Shown here piece after piece: positions 24,428-35,272 of a stretch of DNA of 64,000 nucleotides. The translations under genes and the position numbers were made by a program. The first letter of the stretch is position 1; each line of letters opens with the position of its first letter. Source of the DNA: Bufo bufo (Eukaryota; Chordata; Amphibia; Anura; Bufonidae). The stretch is taken from positions 69,409,371 through 69,473,370 of the forward strand of contig NC_053393.1 in the NCBI RefSeq assembly GCF_905171765.1. The letters run 5' to 3'. The notes below the pieces were generated by a model. That model saw only the letters and a list, made by a program, of their open reading frames with translations, made no database searches and was not told the origin of the DNA.

Positions 24428-25727
24428 TTATAACACATCTACTCTGGCCCTTCACTGCTTGCCAAAAAACTTCACAAAAAGTCAACAATTCTTGGCCAAA
24501 ATGTTTATTACAACCCCCAGTTTCTCTGAGGTGAACATAGGAGTAGCAGTTCGCTAAATTTTGGAAATATTTTTCAGGGATTCCTTATGGGGGCTACTGG
24601 TCTGAACAATCTACTTTGAGCCTTTAAATTAAAAAAGAATGTTTCATTCAATGTCAGCAAGCAGGGATCCTAAAAATGTTGAGGTATTGAAACACAAAGT
24701 ATTCTAGAAAGTAGCATAACTTTGCAACGTCATTGTATTAAAGCTACATTTTAAACAAGATGACCATGTCTCTCTGATAATAATCCTCCCTCACCGACTG
24801 TGTATTAAAATAAAATGCTTTAAAAATGTACATATCCAATGCTTAGAAAGAGGTGGGACAGGGTTAGAAAATAGGACTGACACAGGCTGTTTGGGGTAAT
24901 GCAGCTCAACCCCATTCCCTTATACAAGACTGAGCTGTAATACCAGACACAGCCTGTGGACAGAAGTGGCGCTGTTTTTGCAAGGAAGGAGTCAGCTTTG
25001 TCTAATCCTGGAAATCTCCTTTAAATGCAGGAGAATGGAAGCAACCTTTCCCAGTGTAATGTAGTGAATGACGTGCTATAGAGCATATACATATGCACAA
25101 CCATCCTTCCCTTGCTAGGAAACCCCTAACACTAACCACTGAAATTCCAATGGAGTACTGAGTTTAACAGACTCCCCCTTTCAAAGTGAAATTTTTGAAA
25201 AAAATTCAAAACTTAGTGTCCCCAAACTATGACCTCCAAATGCATCATGCCTGTCTCATTAACCCCATTTTATGATCCAGCACTTGTGCATTTACATTTA
25301 TAGGCAAAAAGGAACACGTCAAAAAGGCTTTGTCCTCCTTTGCAAACAAATTTTAAATTGCTCCAATGTATCTAAAGTGAAAAATAAAGCAACTTTGCAA
25401 ATAGCCCTGATAAGAAATACCCTATTGTTTTGTGTCTACAGCCCATCAGGCAGACTTGTGTGTCTCCATGGTAACAGACTGCAAACAAACCTTGTGTAGT
25501 CTGATCCTGCACTCTCACGTCCTTCCATCTGCCTTCTACCTCTTGTTTACACGCATTCTGTAGGTTAGCAAGAAGTAGTGGTCAGGTGGACATATGAGAG
25601 CTGCATCCGACTACACAGGATTTATTTGTAGTCTGTAACCATGGAGACAAATAGCTCTGTGGACATAAAAGAGTAGCAGTTTTTAAATAAAAAGGATAGA
25701 GAAAGGAGAGCATCACAGGTAGGACTG
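24428..25727 (+). other. GRHL2 intron with short palindromic relics
   Basis: About 25431-25672 is an imperfect palindrome: GTCTCCATGGTAACAGACTGC is mirrored by CTGTAACCATGGAGAC, and TGTGTAGTC by GACTACACA. About 24840-25025 ends in a TCCTTTAA terminus and resembles half of a TTAA MITE. Nothing else is recognised. Confidence 0.45.
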
Positions 25728-25730
25728 TTA

Positions 25731-26610
25731 GGGCCCTTTCACACGGGCGAGAATTCTGCACGGGTGCAATGTGTGAGGTTAACGCGTTGCACCCGCACTG
25801 AATCCGGACCCATTCACTCCAATGGGGCTGTGCAGAGGAGCGGTTATTTTCACGCATCACTTGTGCGTTGCGTGAAAATCGCAGCATGCTCTATATTGTG
25901 CGTTTTTCACGCAACGCAGGCCCCGTAGAAGTGAATGGGGCTGCGTGAAAACCGCAAGCAAGTGCGAGAGCGGTGCGATTTTCACACATGGTTGCTAGGT
26001 GACGATCGGGATGGAGACCCAATCTGTATTATTTTCCCTTATAACATGGTTAGAAGGGAAAATAATAGCATTCTTAATACAGAATGCTAAGTAAATTAGG
26101 GATGGAGGGGTTAAAAAATAATTAAACTCACCTCATCCACTTGTTCGCACAGCCCGGCTCACCTTCTTTCTTATTCTTTGAGGACCTGGGAGAAAAAAGA
26201 CCTTTGGTGACGTCACTGTGCTCATCACATGGTCCATCACATGATCCATCACCATGTGATGAGCGCAGTGACGTCGCCAAAGGTCCTTTTCCTCCCAGGT
26301 CCTCAAAGAAGAAGAAAGAAGATGAGCCGGGCTGCGTAAACAAGTGGATGAGGTGAGTTTAATTATTTTTTTTATTTTTTAACCCCTCCATCCCTAATTT
26401 ACTTAGCATTTTGTATTAAGAATGCTATTATTTTCCCTTAAAGCCATGTTATAAGGGAAAATAATAAAATCTACACAACACCTAACCCAAACCCGAACTT
26501 CTGTGAAGAAGTCCGGGTTCGGGTCTGGGTACCAAACATGCATTTTTTTTTGCGCATTTTCCCGCAACACACACCGCATCTTTTTCCACAACGCCCGTGT
26601 GAAAGAGACC
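25731..26610. mobile_element. 880-bp palindromic TTA element (sister of 35273-36175)
   Basis: TTA occurs at 25728-25730 and 26611-26613. The ends read GGGCCCTTTCACACGGGCG and, inverted from the right, GGTCTCTTTCACACGGGCG. The inner arms pair TTCCCTTATAACATGGTTA with its inverse, and a central palindrome surrounds ATCACATGGTCCATCACATG (about 26225). ORFs 26128-26343 and 26141-26356 are mirror images through this palindrome. Confidence 0.8.
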
Positions 26611-26862
26611 TTAAGATAGATGAAACTAATTGGCGAAGACAGCCTCTCACCTTGTCCTGTTATGTAAAGAGCACAACAGCTGTAGCATGCGTAGAAGGGA
26701 TTGTCTTGGCTGCTACTCACCGTCCCTCTGGTCAGGGTAGTCCAAATAAAAATTTGGTAGCTAGGTGAAAGGAAAATATGGCACCTGCTGGCAACGCTGC
26801 GAAGGAGGACAATCCAGGATATAGCGAGGATTACTGTATTGGTGGATCCCTTCGTCAGTTAA

Positions 26863-27250
26863 GGCTGCTTTCACATCTGCGTTTTCCTCTCCGGTTTTGA
26901 TATCGTCAATGGGGACTCAGCATTCCGTTCCGGTTTGTTTGTTTGTTTTGTTCCCATCCCGGAAACAAAACGGCTGCAAGCAGCATGGGAAACTGAACAA
27001 GCTGGATCCGGCACCAAAAAACCATGTAAGTCAACGATGCCGGATCAGTTTTTTTCGGACACGGAAAAACTGGATCTGAAGCCCATGGATTTACATGGTT
27101 TTAGTGCCGACTCCGGTTTGTTTCATTTTCGATATTATACAATCGGATCCGTTCTCAACAGATGCAGCTGGTTGTATTATTAAAACGTATGCGTTTTGCT
27201 GTGGTTTTGATATCCCCTGCAGGATCTCAAAATGGGATGTAAAAGCAGCC
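26863..27250. mobile_element. TAA-type MITE, CTTTCACA group
   Basis: TAA at 26860-26862 and 27251-27253 flanks GGCTGCTTTCACATCTGCG and the inverted right end GGCTGCTTTTACATCCC. The interior carries CCGGATC and TCCGG words. Confidence 0.7.
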
Positions 27251-27253
27251 TAA

Positions 27254-27568
27254 GGCCTCATGCACACAACTGTATGTATTTTGCGGTCTGCAAAAAATAC
27301 GGATGGCATCCGTGTGCATTCCGTATTTTGCAGAACGGAACAGCTGGCCCCTAATAGAACAGTACTAATCTTGTCCGTAATGTAGACAATAATAGGACAT
27401 GTTTTTTTTTTTTTTTGCGGAACGGAAATACGGACATACGGAAACGGAAGGCACACGGAGTACCTTCTGTTTTTTTTTGTGGACCCATTGAAATTAATGG
27501 TTCCACATATGGTCCACAAAAAAAACATAATGGACACGGAAAGAAAATATGTTCATGCGCATAAGGCC
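27254..27568. mobile_element. TAA-type MITE, GGCCTCATGCACAC family
   Basis: Ends GGCCTCATGCACACAACTG and, inverted from the right, GGCCTTATGCGCATGAAC. TAA lies at 27251-27253 and 27569-27571. The left duplication is the right duplication of the preceding MITE. Confidence 0.7.
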
Positions 27569-27629
27569 TAAAATACACCCTTTTAAGTATGCATTACAGA
27601 CAGCTTAAGGCGACAGGCGACATGCTTAA

Positions 27630-27890
27630 GGCGACATGCACAAGAACGTTGTTTGGTTCCGCATTCGAGCCGCTTTTTTTGCGGCTCGGTCGCGGACCCA
27701 TTCACTTCAATGGGACCGCAAAAGATGCGGACAGCACTCCGCAAAAAAAAATAATTTCCTATTCTTGTGCGTTTTTCAGACAAGGATAGGCATTGTTACA
27801 ATGGATCCGCAAAAAAACGGATGCCATACGGACGTCATCCGTTTTTTTTTTTGCAGACCACAAAAGACATACGGTCATGTGCATGTAGCC
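27630..27890. mobile_element. TAA-type MITE, GGCCTCATGCACAC family
   Basis: TAA at 27627-27629 and 27891-27893 flanks GGCGACATGCACAAGAACG and the inverted right end GGCTACATGCACATGACCG. A GCGGCTCG hairpin and CGCAAAAAAACGGATG words match siblings. Confidence 0.65.
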
Positions 27891-28742
27891 TAAAAGGGAG
27901 TTTTGGCAGTAGAACACAATACAAAAAAGTGGGCGTGGGGGGCTGCCAAAACTATTTTTTAACCTGCTTGTAATGTATACTTACCAATGGTGTGTTATAC
28001 CTGACGAAGGGATCAGTACGATCCCAAAATGCGTTGTTTTTCCGCCAATCCAGAAATCCTCGCTATATCCTGGATTGTCCTGTGCCTGTACCAGGCCCTG
28101 GCTACCAGACTGTTAATTAGCGGCATTTGTAAAATTGCTTCATTTTTAAAATGCACACGGAGTGATAAAACGGTTGCAAACGTGTCCGTAACTTGTCAGT
28201 GTTCCTATCTCATGACTTTTTTTTTTCATTGCAAGTTTTCAAACTATGTTTTTTTTTTTCTTTTCTTTTTGCAGTAAAATTCCTAAAAGTATAATCCATG
28301 TGAGATTTTTTTTTACTGGGCTGAAACTACTCAGCACTACTCTGACTCATACAGTAAGGGGAAGTGGAGCACAGCGGTTTGTCAAACAACGGCTGTATAT
28401 TTACACAGGAATACAATGTTATGGTCATATCGGTGCTCAGAGTATAAATAGTGAGTCACTCCGAGCTGAAATATCTACTTTATAATGCTCGTGACATCAG
28501 GCCACGCTTATCAGCGTCATCAAAACAGAGCAAAGGCGAGCAGCTATCTGTCACCATGGAAGGGGCGCTCCGTGATGCAGCAGGAGCGGAATGTGTTGTA
28601 CAGAACCGTGCACATCGTTTTTAATAACTTTCTGCATATTTGAGAACGTATAGACTTGCTTTACAATTTTAAATGTTTGTGGCAAAACATAGCCGAGGGG
28701 TGAGGCTTTTTGCCTCTTTTATGACCATTGGACTTTGCAGTA

Positions 28743-28996
28743 TGGCCTCATGCACACGGCCGTTGTGCGGCCGTTCCGTGCATTGGGGACCGCAATTGCG
28801 GTCCCCAATGCACGAGCAACATCCATGCAGCAGGCCAGACCCATTCAAGTTGAATGGGTCCATGTCATATTTTTTTGCGGTGCGGAACCACAGAAAGAAA
28901 CACCACGGAAGCACTCCGTAGTGCTTCCGGTGTTCCGTGACTCCGTTCCGCATCTCCGGAATTGCGAACCCATTCAAGTGAATGGGTCCGCAATTT
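28743..28996. mobile_element. GGCCTCATGCACAC family member, right end not resolved
   Basis: The left end GGCCTCATGCACACGGCCG is clear. Inside is a strong hairpin in which GCATTGGGGACCGCAATTGC is followed by its mirror (28779-28813). A second pair (CCCATTCAAGTTGAATGGG at about 28840-28860 and CCCATTCAAGTGAATGGG at about 28968-28986) follows. No TTA/TAA duplication could be placed. Confidence 0.5.
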
Positions 28997-29298
28997 GGTG
29001 AATATGGATATTAGGTGGGAAATGACTACATGAACAACAGTTAGCAGATGACAAGAAAGTGCAGTGTGACCATTTTTTTAGACTCATTTGCCTAGGTACC
29101 AACAGCACCACTAATCCCAACAACAAGGGACTAACCCCAGTTCTTGGGATTAGTGCTCGAACCCCAAGAACTGGGATTCTAGACGGAGAATGGACCACTG
29201 TCGCCAGACTCCCACTGGTACATTTCTACGCTCTAATTGTCATGTGAAAACCCAGCACTTCCGTACATGTAATGAATGTGTTTCTGGTCTTTTCTTAG

Positions 29299-29416
29299 CA
29301 TTTTGGTGAATATGGATGACAACATAATCGAGCACTACTCCAATGAGGACACCTTCATACTGAACGTGGAAAGCATGGTGGAACAAGGCTTCAAGATCAC
29401 ACTGACAGAAATATAA
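29299..29416 (+). CDS. GRHL2: GRHL2 last coding exon with stop codon
   Basis: The acceptor TTTCTTAG precedes 118 nt that complete the glycine codon and encode [20 protein letters not shown] followed by [18 protein letters not shown] and TAA (29414-29416). The exon closes the C-terminal dimerisation domain. The [14 protein letters not shown] core is common to GRHL1 and GRHL2. The short VESMVE.GFK tail resembles GRHL2 rather than the GRHL1 or GRHL3 ends I know. One glutamine between E and G (VEQGF) appears to be an insertion relative to mammalian GRHL2. A 10-kb intron separates it from exon 7. Confidence 0.95.
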
Positions 29417-31560
29417 CCCCCCGCCCCTCCAGCCAAACTGATGCCTGATGGGGAGGAATATCCATGGACAGAGAACTGTTCTCCTGCAATTCCTGCCCCA
29501 CCAGAGACATTTAGAAAAGTTCTAATTAGTACCTAGGACTGCGAATGCAAGCTTCGATATCTGGTCCACGTAGTAAAAAAAAAGACTGAGAAACCATAGT
29601 TCTATTGGTATTATGCTATTATACAAGATGGAGTCTCCTTGACCGAAAGCATGATTTCTTGATGATCTTCAGAAGCATCACCTTCTCAAAAAGAGATTCC
29701 AATTCCATATGCTGGAAGAAGAGGGGGATTATAGATGATGTAAATGACTTCCGCAATCATCAAGGAAGGTTCTATGCAGTATCTCCCGAGTCTACAGCAA
29801 TGTGGTGAAGGCACGTGGACCTAGTGACATGGTCTTGTGCAATTTTTTTTATTGTGCTGTAGATCAACTGGTTTTAAACTGAATGTACAAAAAGTATTTT
29901 GTAAGTAATCTAAAAAGTGATTTTTTTTATCGCAATGTACAAATTATTTTGTAAAGTGCAATATTATATTTTACATTTTTGTTATTTTCTTTGTTTACTG
30001 CCACAATGGTGAACCGTCTTCTTAAAAAAAAAAAAAAAAAAACCCTCGGTAAGGGTAGGTAAGTCTATCGTAATGGGGGAGGCTCATGAAACCTATCAAA
30101 GCGCAGCTTTTATTTCCTAAGCTGCTGACTGCTTGCTATAGGCAGCAAGGCTTGCTTTTGGGTGAGTGCTGATAAATGAGGTCCTATGTCTACCCCTAAG
30201 CTTCCACCATACAGATGACATAATCTCCCCCCTAATCTTGCGTGTCTTTGTGTGATTGTTTGCTCAGTCTACTCGTGCTTACCGTAACCTGAGCGTTTAG
30301 GGCAAGAAACATGTAGAGGCAGCCCCTTGTAGAGTAGATAAAACTTCCTGCGATCACTTCAGTACATCTACCTGTACTCAAATAGTGGTCACCTAATATG
30401 CTATTAGGAAATTTTAAGGTTTTGGAAGGAGCCGGTCTAATATCTCATTTTGGAGAACCCGACATATTAGTGCATTATATAGACGGCTCATTGATTTCAG
30501 TGGGGACTGTGTAATGCTTCATTTCCCCTGCGGTGGCGCTGTAGAATACTGGCTGACGATTCCTCCGCAGATCATGGTTGATCGCTAAGGGTGTGAGCAG
30601 GAAGATGCCCCGTGAGCCGCTGATTGTCGAGGAGTCTTCTAACTGGATCAAAGCTGGTAACCCTTAAAAGGACTCATCATCGAGAGTACTCTAATAAAGG
30701 GACGGGGGGCTATATAAATCTTTGATTATAAGGGGAACGTTATCTATTTTGCAGTAAGAGTATGTGCTTGAATACCTTCCATATTCTCATCTCGAATCAT
30801 TCAAATGTTAATGAACATTGTGGAGTTTGTACATAGATGTGTAGTATATGACTGGAACTATTGTATTTGTATCATTCTGGTGAATGTGAGACAGCTGGAC
30901 AAATGTGCTTTTTTTCCCCTTAAAAAAAAAAAATATATAAATATATATATATAAATGGAAGGAATGGCAGCGCCAAATATCAAAAGGTACATCGGGTGCT
31001 ATATCCCAGGGTGTAACTTCTTACCCAAAAATATAGTAGAAAATGGACAGCATTTCCAGTAGAAAATCGTGATTTATTGGCCCATGTGGGACAGTGAGGC
31101 AACGTTTCGGCTCAGACACAGAGCCTTTCGAAAAGGCTCTGTCTGAGCCGAAACGTTGCCTCACTGTCCCACATGGGCCAATAAATCACGATTTTCTACT
31201 GGAAGTGCTGTCTGTTTTCTAATATATATATATTTTGTATATTACTTTTTACACCCGTGCTTCCAAACCGAATTATATGATTGTAAATTTGATGGATGAT
31301 ATTTCTGTATTGTTGGTTCATAGGTGATTGAAGAATCAGGTTCTGGACACTATGGAACAGATTTGCCCATAACTGGATGTATCAGAGATGTTTTAGCCTT
31401 TTGGGACTATTTTATGAATTTGACATGTAGGATACACTCCTGTTGTAGTAAAATGTCTTTAAAGCAATATAACTTATTTAAAAAGCTAACCTCTGCTCTG
31501 TCATGTATGAAGCAGGACCTTAAGGCTTCCATTTTCCGTTACAATAAAGCTTCATCTTTT
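29417..31560 (+). other. GRHL2: putative GRHL2 3' UTR
   Basis: No splice-compatible coding continues after the stop. AU-rich stretches occur at about 29880-29990, an A-run at 30025-30042, and candidate polyadenylation hexamers AATAAA at 30693-30698 and 31543-31548. The AATAAA at about 31180 lies inside the palindrome at 31038-31220. Which signal is used cannot be decided from sequence. The ORF at 31324-31650 has no family features and is not called. Confidence 0.45.
31038..31220. repeat. 183-bp near-perfect palindrome in the putative 3' UTR
   Basis: The left arm (from AGAAAATGGACAGC) is the reverse complement of the right arm (GCTGTCTGTTTTCT) with about four mismatches over 90 bp. The centre is at CTTTCGAAAAG near 31129. 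Both arms contain CGTTTCGGCTCAGA / TCTGAGCCGAAACG and an AATAAATCACG end. The GAGCCGAAACG word is shared with other repeats in the window. Confidence 0.88.
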
Positions 31561-31837
31561 TCTTGTTACAGATTGTGCAAAAATTTGTCATATTTCGGGT
31601 TAGGGCTTGGGCTGTACGGAATATTGAAGTATCGCAATTCCACGTTGTAAATCATTATGTACCCTGAGCCTCAAATGATGAACCATTGACAGTGGCTTGG
31701 GGCTTGTTCCATCTCATGGAGGAATTTTCCAAGAGGCGTGATATGGCGGCACGTTATTCTGTAATACAGAGCCGTAAGGGCTGTGCGCTGCCATACAAGT
31801 TACATCCACATTGCTTTTCTAGGTGTGGAACCTTATA

Positions 31838-33416
31838 CAGGTTCTTCTAAAAAAATTTGCATATTGTGATAAAGTTCATTATTTTCTGTAAACATTAGAC
31901 TTTCATATATTTTAGATTCATTACACACAACTGAAGTAGTTCAAGCCTTTTCTTGTTTTAATATTGATGATTTTGGCATACAGCTCATGAAAACCCAAAA
32001 TTCCTATCTCAAAAAATTAGCATATCATGAAAAGGTTCTCTAAACGAGCTATTAACCTAATCATCTGAATCAACTAATTAACTCTAAACACCTGCAAAAG
32101 ATTCCTGAGGCTTTTAAAAACTCCCAGCCTGGTTCATTACTCAAAACCGCAATCATGAGTAAGACTGCCAACCTGACTGCTGTCCAGAAGGCCATCATTG
32201 ACACCCTCAAGCAAGAGGGTAAGACACAGAAAGAAATTTCTGAACGAATAGGCTGTTCCCAGAGTGCTGTATCAAGGCACCTCAGTGGGAAGTCTGTGGG
32301 AAGGTAAAAGTGTGGCAGAAAACGCTGCACAACGAGAAGAGGTGACCGGACCCTGAGGAAGATTGTGGAGAAGGACCGATTCCAGACCTTGGGAGACCTG
32401 CGGAAGCAGTGGACTGAGTCTGGAGTAGAAACATCCAGAGCCACCGTGTACAGGCGTGTGCAGGAAATGGGCTACAGGTGCCGCATTCCCCAGGTCAAGC
32501 CACTTTTGAACCAGAAACAGCGGCAGAAGCGCCTGACCTGGGCTACAGAGAAGCAGCACTGGACTGTTGCTCAGTGGTCCAAAGTACTTTTTTCGGATGA
32601 AAGCAAATTTTGCATGTCATTCGGAAATCAAGGTGCCAGAGTCTGGAGGAAGACTGGGGAGAGGGAAATGCCAAAATGCCTGAAGTCCAGTGTCAAATAC
32701 CCACAGTCAGTGATGGTCTGGGGTGCCATGTCAGCTGCTGGTGTTGGTCCACTGTGTTTTATCAAGGGCAGGGTCAATGCAGCTAGCTATCAGGAGATTT
32801 TGGAGCACTTCATGCTTCCATCTGCTGAAAAGCTTTATGGAGATGAAGATTTCATTTTTCAGCACGACCTGGCACCTGCTCACAGTGCCAAAACCACTGG
32901 TAAATGGTTTACTGACCATGGTATTACTGTGCTCAATTGGCCTGCCAACTCTCCCGACCTGAACCCCATAGAGAATCTGTGGGATATTGGGAAGAGAAAG
33001 TTGAGAGACACAAGACCCAACACTCTGGATGAGCTTAAGGCCGCTATCGAAGCATCCTGGGCCTCCATAACACCTCAGCAGTGCCACAGGCTGATTGCCT
33101 CCATGCCACGCCGCATTGAAGCAGTCATTTCTGCAAAAGGATTCCCGACCAAGTATTGAGTGCATAACTGAGCTTAATTATTTGAAGGTTGACTTTTTTT
33201 GTATTAAAAACACTTTTCTTTTATTGGTCGGATGAAATATGCTAATTTTTTGAGATAGGAATTTGGGGTTTTCATGAGCTGTATGCCAAAATCAAGGCTT
33301 GAACTACTTCAGTTGTGTGTAATGAATCTAAAATATATGAAAGTCTAATGTTTATCAGTACATTACAGAAAATAATGAACTTTATCACAATATGCTAATT
33401 TTTTGAGAAGAACCTG
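31838..33416 (+). mobile_element. Tc1-like DNA transposon, almost complete
   Basis: Long terminal inverted repeats of about 190 bp start CAGGTTCTTCT and end AGAAGAACCTG. The TA duplication is at 31836-31837 and 33417-33418. Each terminal repeat contains an outer and an inner copy of a TCAAAAAATTAGCATAT-like word (IR/DR arrangement). The two repeats differ by a few small indels. The transposase gene inside is open except for one nonsense codon. Very similar Tc1 elements are widespread in fish and amphibians and known for horizontal movement. Confidence 0.93.
32155..33159 (+). pseudogene. Tc1-like transposase with one nonsense codon
   Basis: Translation from the ATG at 32155 gives an N-terminal helix-turn-helix (MSKTANLTAVQKAIIDTLKQ ... 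KEISERIGCSQSAVSRHLSG). The frame is cut by TAA at 32305-32307 and then stays open to the stop after 33156 in the same frame. The DD34E catalytic triad is intact: Asp at 32596 (SDESKF), Asp at 32866 (QHDLAPAH) and Glu at 32971 (NPIENLW). Length without the stop would be about 334 codons, normal for Tc1. As it stands the protein would end after about 50 residues. An internal start downstream would lack the DNA-binding region. Confidence 0.92.
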
Positions 33417-33418
33417 TA

Positions 33419-33883
33419 CTTGTTAGACTGCCTACTGTGTATGATGTATATTGCAGTGTTAGGCCCTTTCTTTACATCACGTAAAAGAGTTTAATCCGTT
33501 TTTTTTGCATCTTTTTAGATATAAAGAATTATTGGATTGTGGCTCGAGAGAGAGGATGAAATGTTATCTAAGATCTCCTAGCATGAAGTACATATTCAAA
33601 GCCCAACTAACATTGTCAACAGTGAAATAATGATGCTATGCAATGACCATGTAAAACCAGCAATGTATAAATAACAACATAAAGCGCCCAAATAATATTG
33701 CCATACCATACTTTAAAAAATGATTTTTTTTTAAAAATTGTTTTGTATAAATGATTGTGGGGCAACCATATTGACTTTTATTGGAAACTGTTGTGGGCAT
33801 GCTCTTTGGCACTTATCAAGGCCACTCTTCATGGAGAGTATAATGATCCGGTGTTATCTGCCTCCGGCTTTATAATAGAAGTG
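33419..33883. other. no gene or repeat recognised
   Basis: The stretch between the Tc1 element and the TTAA element is AT-rich, and I see no named element. It could still belong to the GRHL2 3' flank. Confidence 0.4.
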
Positions 33884-33887
33884 TTAA

Positions 33888-34206
33888 AGGGGTTGTCCGC
33901 TTCTTCATATTGATGACCTATCATCAGGATAGATCCGACACCCAGCACCCCCGCTGGTCAGCTGTACGAGGAGACAGCGCGCGCGCAGTGTGCATGCGCC
34001 GTCTCCACTCTCCAGTCTCTCTTGCTGTCTGCTTCTGTAGTCCCATTGACATACAGTAGAGAGGAGGGAAATGCATGTGCACACAACGCGCGCTGTCTTC
34101 TCATACAGCCAATTGGCGGGGGTGCTGGGCGTCGGGCACTCGCCGATCTGATATTGATGACCTATCCTGAGGATAGGTCATCAATATTAAAAGATCGAGA
34201 AACCCG
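33888..34206. mobile_element. TTAA-type MITE
   Basis: TTAA at 33884-33887 and 34207-34210. The left end AGGGGTTGTCCGCTTC and a right end reading GAGAAACCCG in forward orientation are weakly inverted. Inside, TATTGATGACCTATC is mirrored by GATAGGTCATCAATATT. A central GC-rich hairpin contains GCGCGCGC and CAGCACCCCCGC / GCGGGGGTGCTG. Confidence 0.7.
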
Positions 34207-34483
34207 TTAAAGGTTTGAAATGCATAGTTGGTACTTCCAATGCGCACACATACATTGACTTTTACATTACTTACACGTGTACATTGATTTTGGCTAACTG
34301 CACATCTGCGCCACAATTCTGGTATTCTGTTTTGGTATAGGAACAGAATACTGGAACCTCGGGGTCCAGTATATGTCAGACAGTGCCAGCACCCAATGGA
34401 TCCCATTCCGATAGTGGGGTCCGTCGGGTGTCCGGTGTCAATGTCGTCATCTCGCAGCGGTATTTTATCCTTTTCTTTGCCAG

Positions 34484-34701
34484 AATGGGCAGTGGAGGCT
34501 ACCGACGGAACCTCCACCGCAGAGGTGAACCTTGCCTTACACATTTACAGGGACCTCTTCCCTTTTATCCGCAGGCAGGACGTTTCTTTCTATTCAAGCT
34601 CCTCTATGTCCCCCATATGGGAAGACATTGGCATCGACACTGTACACTATGAGCATTCAGAATATAGTATGATGATCTACTCTTTTGGGAAAAAAATATA
34701 G
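34484..34701 (+). other. unidentified open segment with acceptor-like start
   Basis: A pyrimidine-rich TTTTCTTTGCCAG ends at 34483 and is followed by 72 open codons to a TAG at 34699-34701. The peptide (landmarks WAVEATDGTSTAEVNLALH, FPFIRRQDVSFYSS, PIWEDIGIDTVHY) has normal protein-like composition and is not low complexity. I do not recognise the family. It could be a last exon, an exon-derived pseudogene fragment, or a transposase piece. Upstream sequence (34330-34440) is repeat-like. No partner exon is visible. Confidence 0.3.
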
Positions 34702-35272
34702 AAGACTAAATATTCACATGCAGTCGGCCAGTTGCCCAGCCAAAAATAACATGCTACCTTTCTGCATTTAAACAGTTGCTGTGGAAATAAACAGCACAAA
34801 AACAAAAATAGTCATTCCTAAAGTATGACGGCATGCTCCGATTTTCCCTGAAGCAGGGCACATACCACGTAAACCCGAGAAAGATCATTACCTCGTTCCC
34901 ATGTGCGTTTGCACTGAGGGATCTCACATTTATGAAATGCATATTCTTTCTCCATCTCTCTGGCTCCCGCTCAGGGATTTCACGACTACTGTATTACCAT
35001 ATGTATGGCTGCAATAAACACTTTGCACAGATTCCTGTATGAGAATATATCAAATTCAGTTCAATTGCTGGAACTGCAAGAATTAATCACAGGGAGAGGG
35101 TTGCGTTCGGATGATCTGGGTAAATCCATGAACAGAAGTTTATACTTTGCTATGGAATATTTCTATTCCTTTTAATGCGCAATTATACCTACTGTATATA
35201 GTCACATACAACCCTCCCCCCTCCAGACACCCACTCTTTTCTCAAAGGATTTATGTAAATTTCCTGGTTTTA

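Larger units (their letters stand above)
26770..28130. repeat. inverted repeat pair bracketing three MITEs
   Basis: GGACAATCCAGGATATAGCG near 26810 is mirrored by CGCTATATCCTGGATTGTCC at about 28062-28081. GATCCCTTCGTCAG (about 26847) is mirrored by CTGACGAAGGGATC (about 28000). The arms are about 80-120 bp and imperfect. Three MITEs (26863-27250, 27254-27568, 27630-27890) lie in the loop, so an older palindromic element was probably used as a landing site. Confidence 0.6.

Noticed and set aside
31324..31650. 108-codon ORF after the GRHL2 stop
   Set aside because: It is Ser/Cys-rich without motifs and lies in probable 3' UTR or flank. No splice partner is visible.
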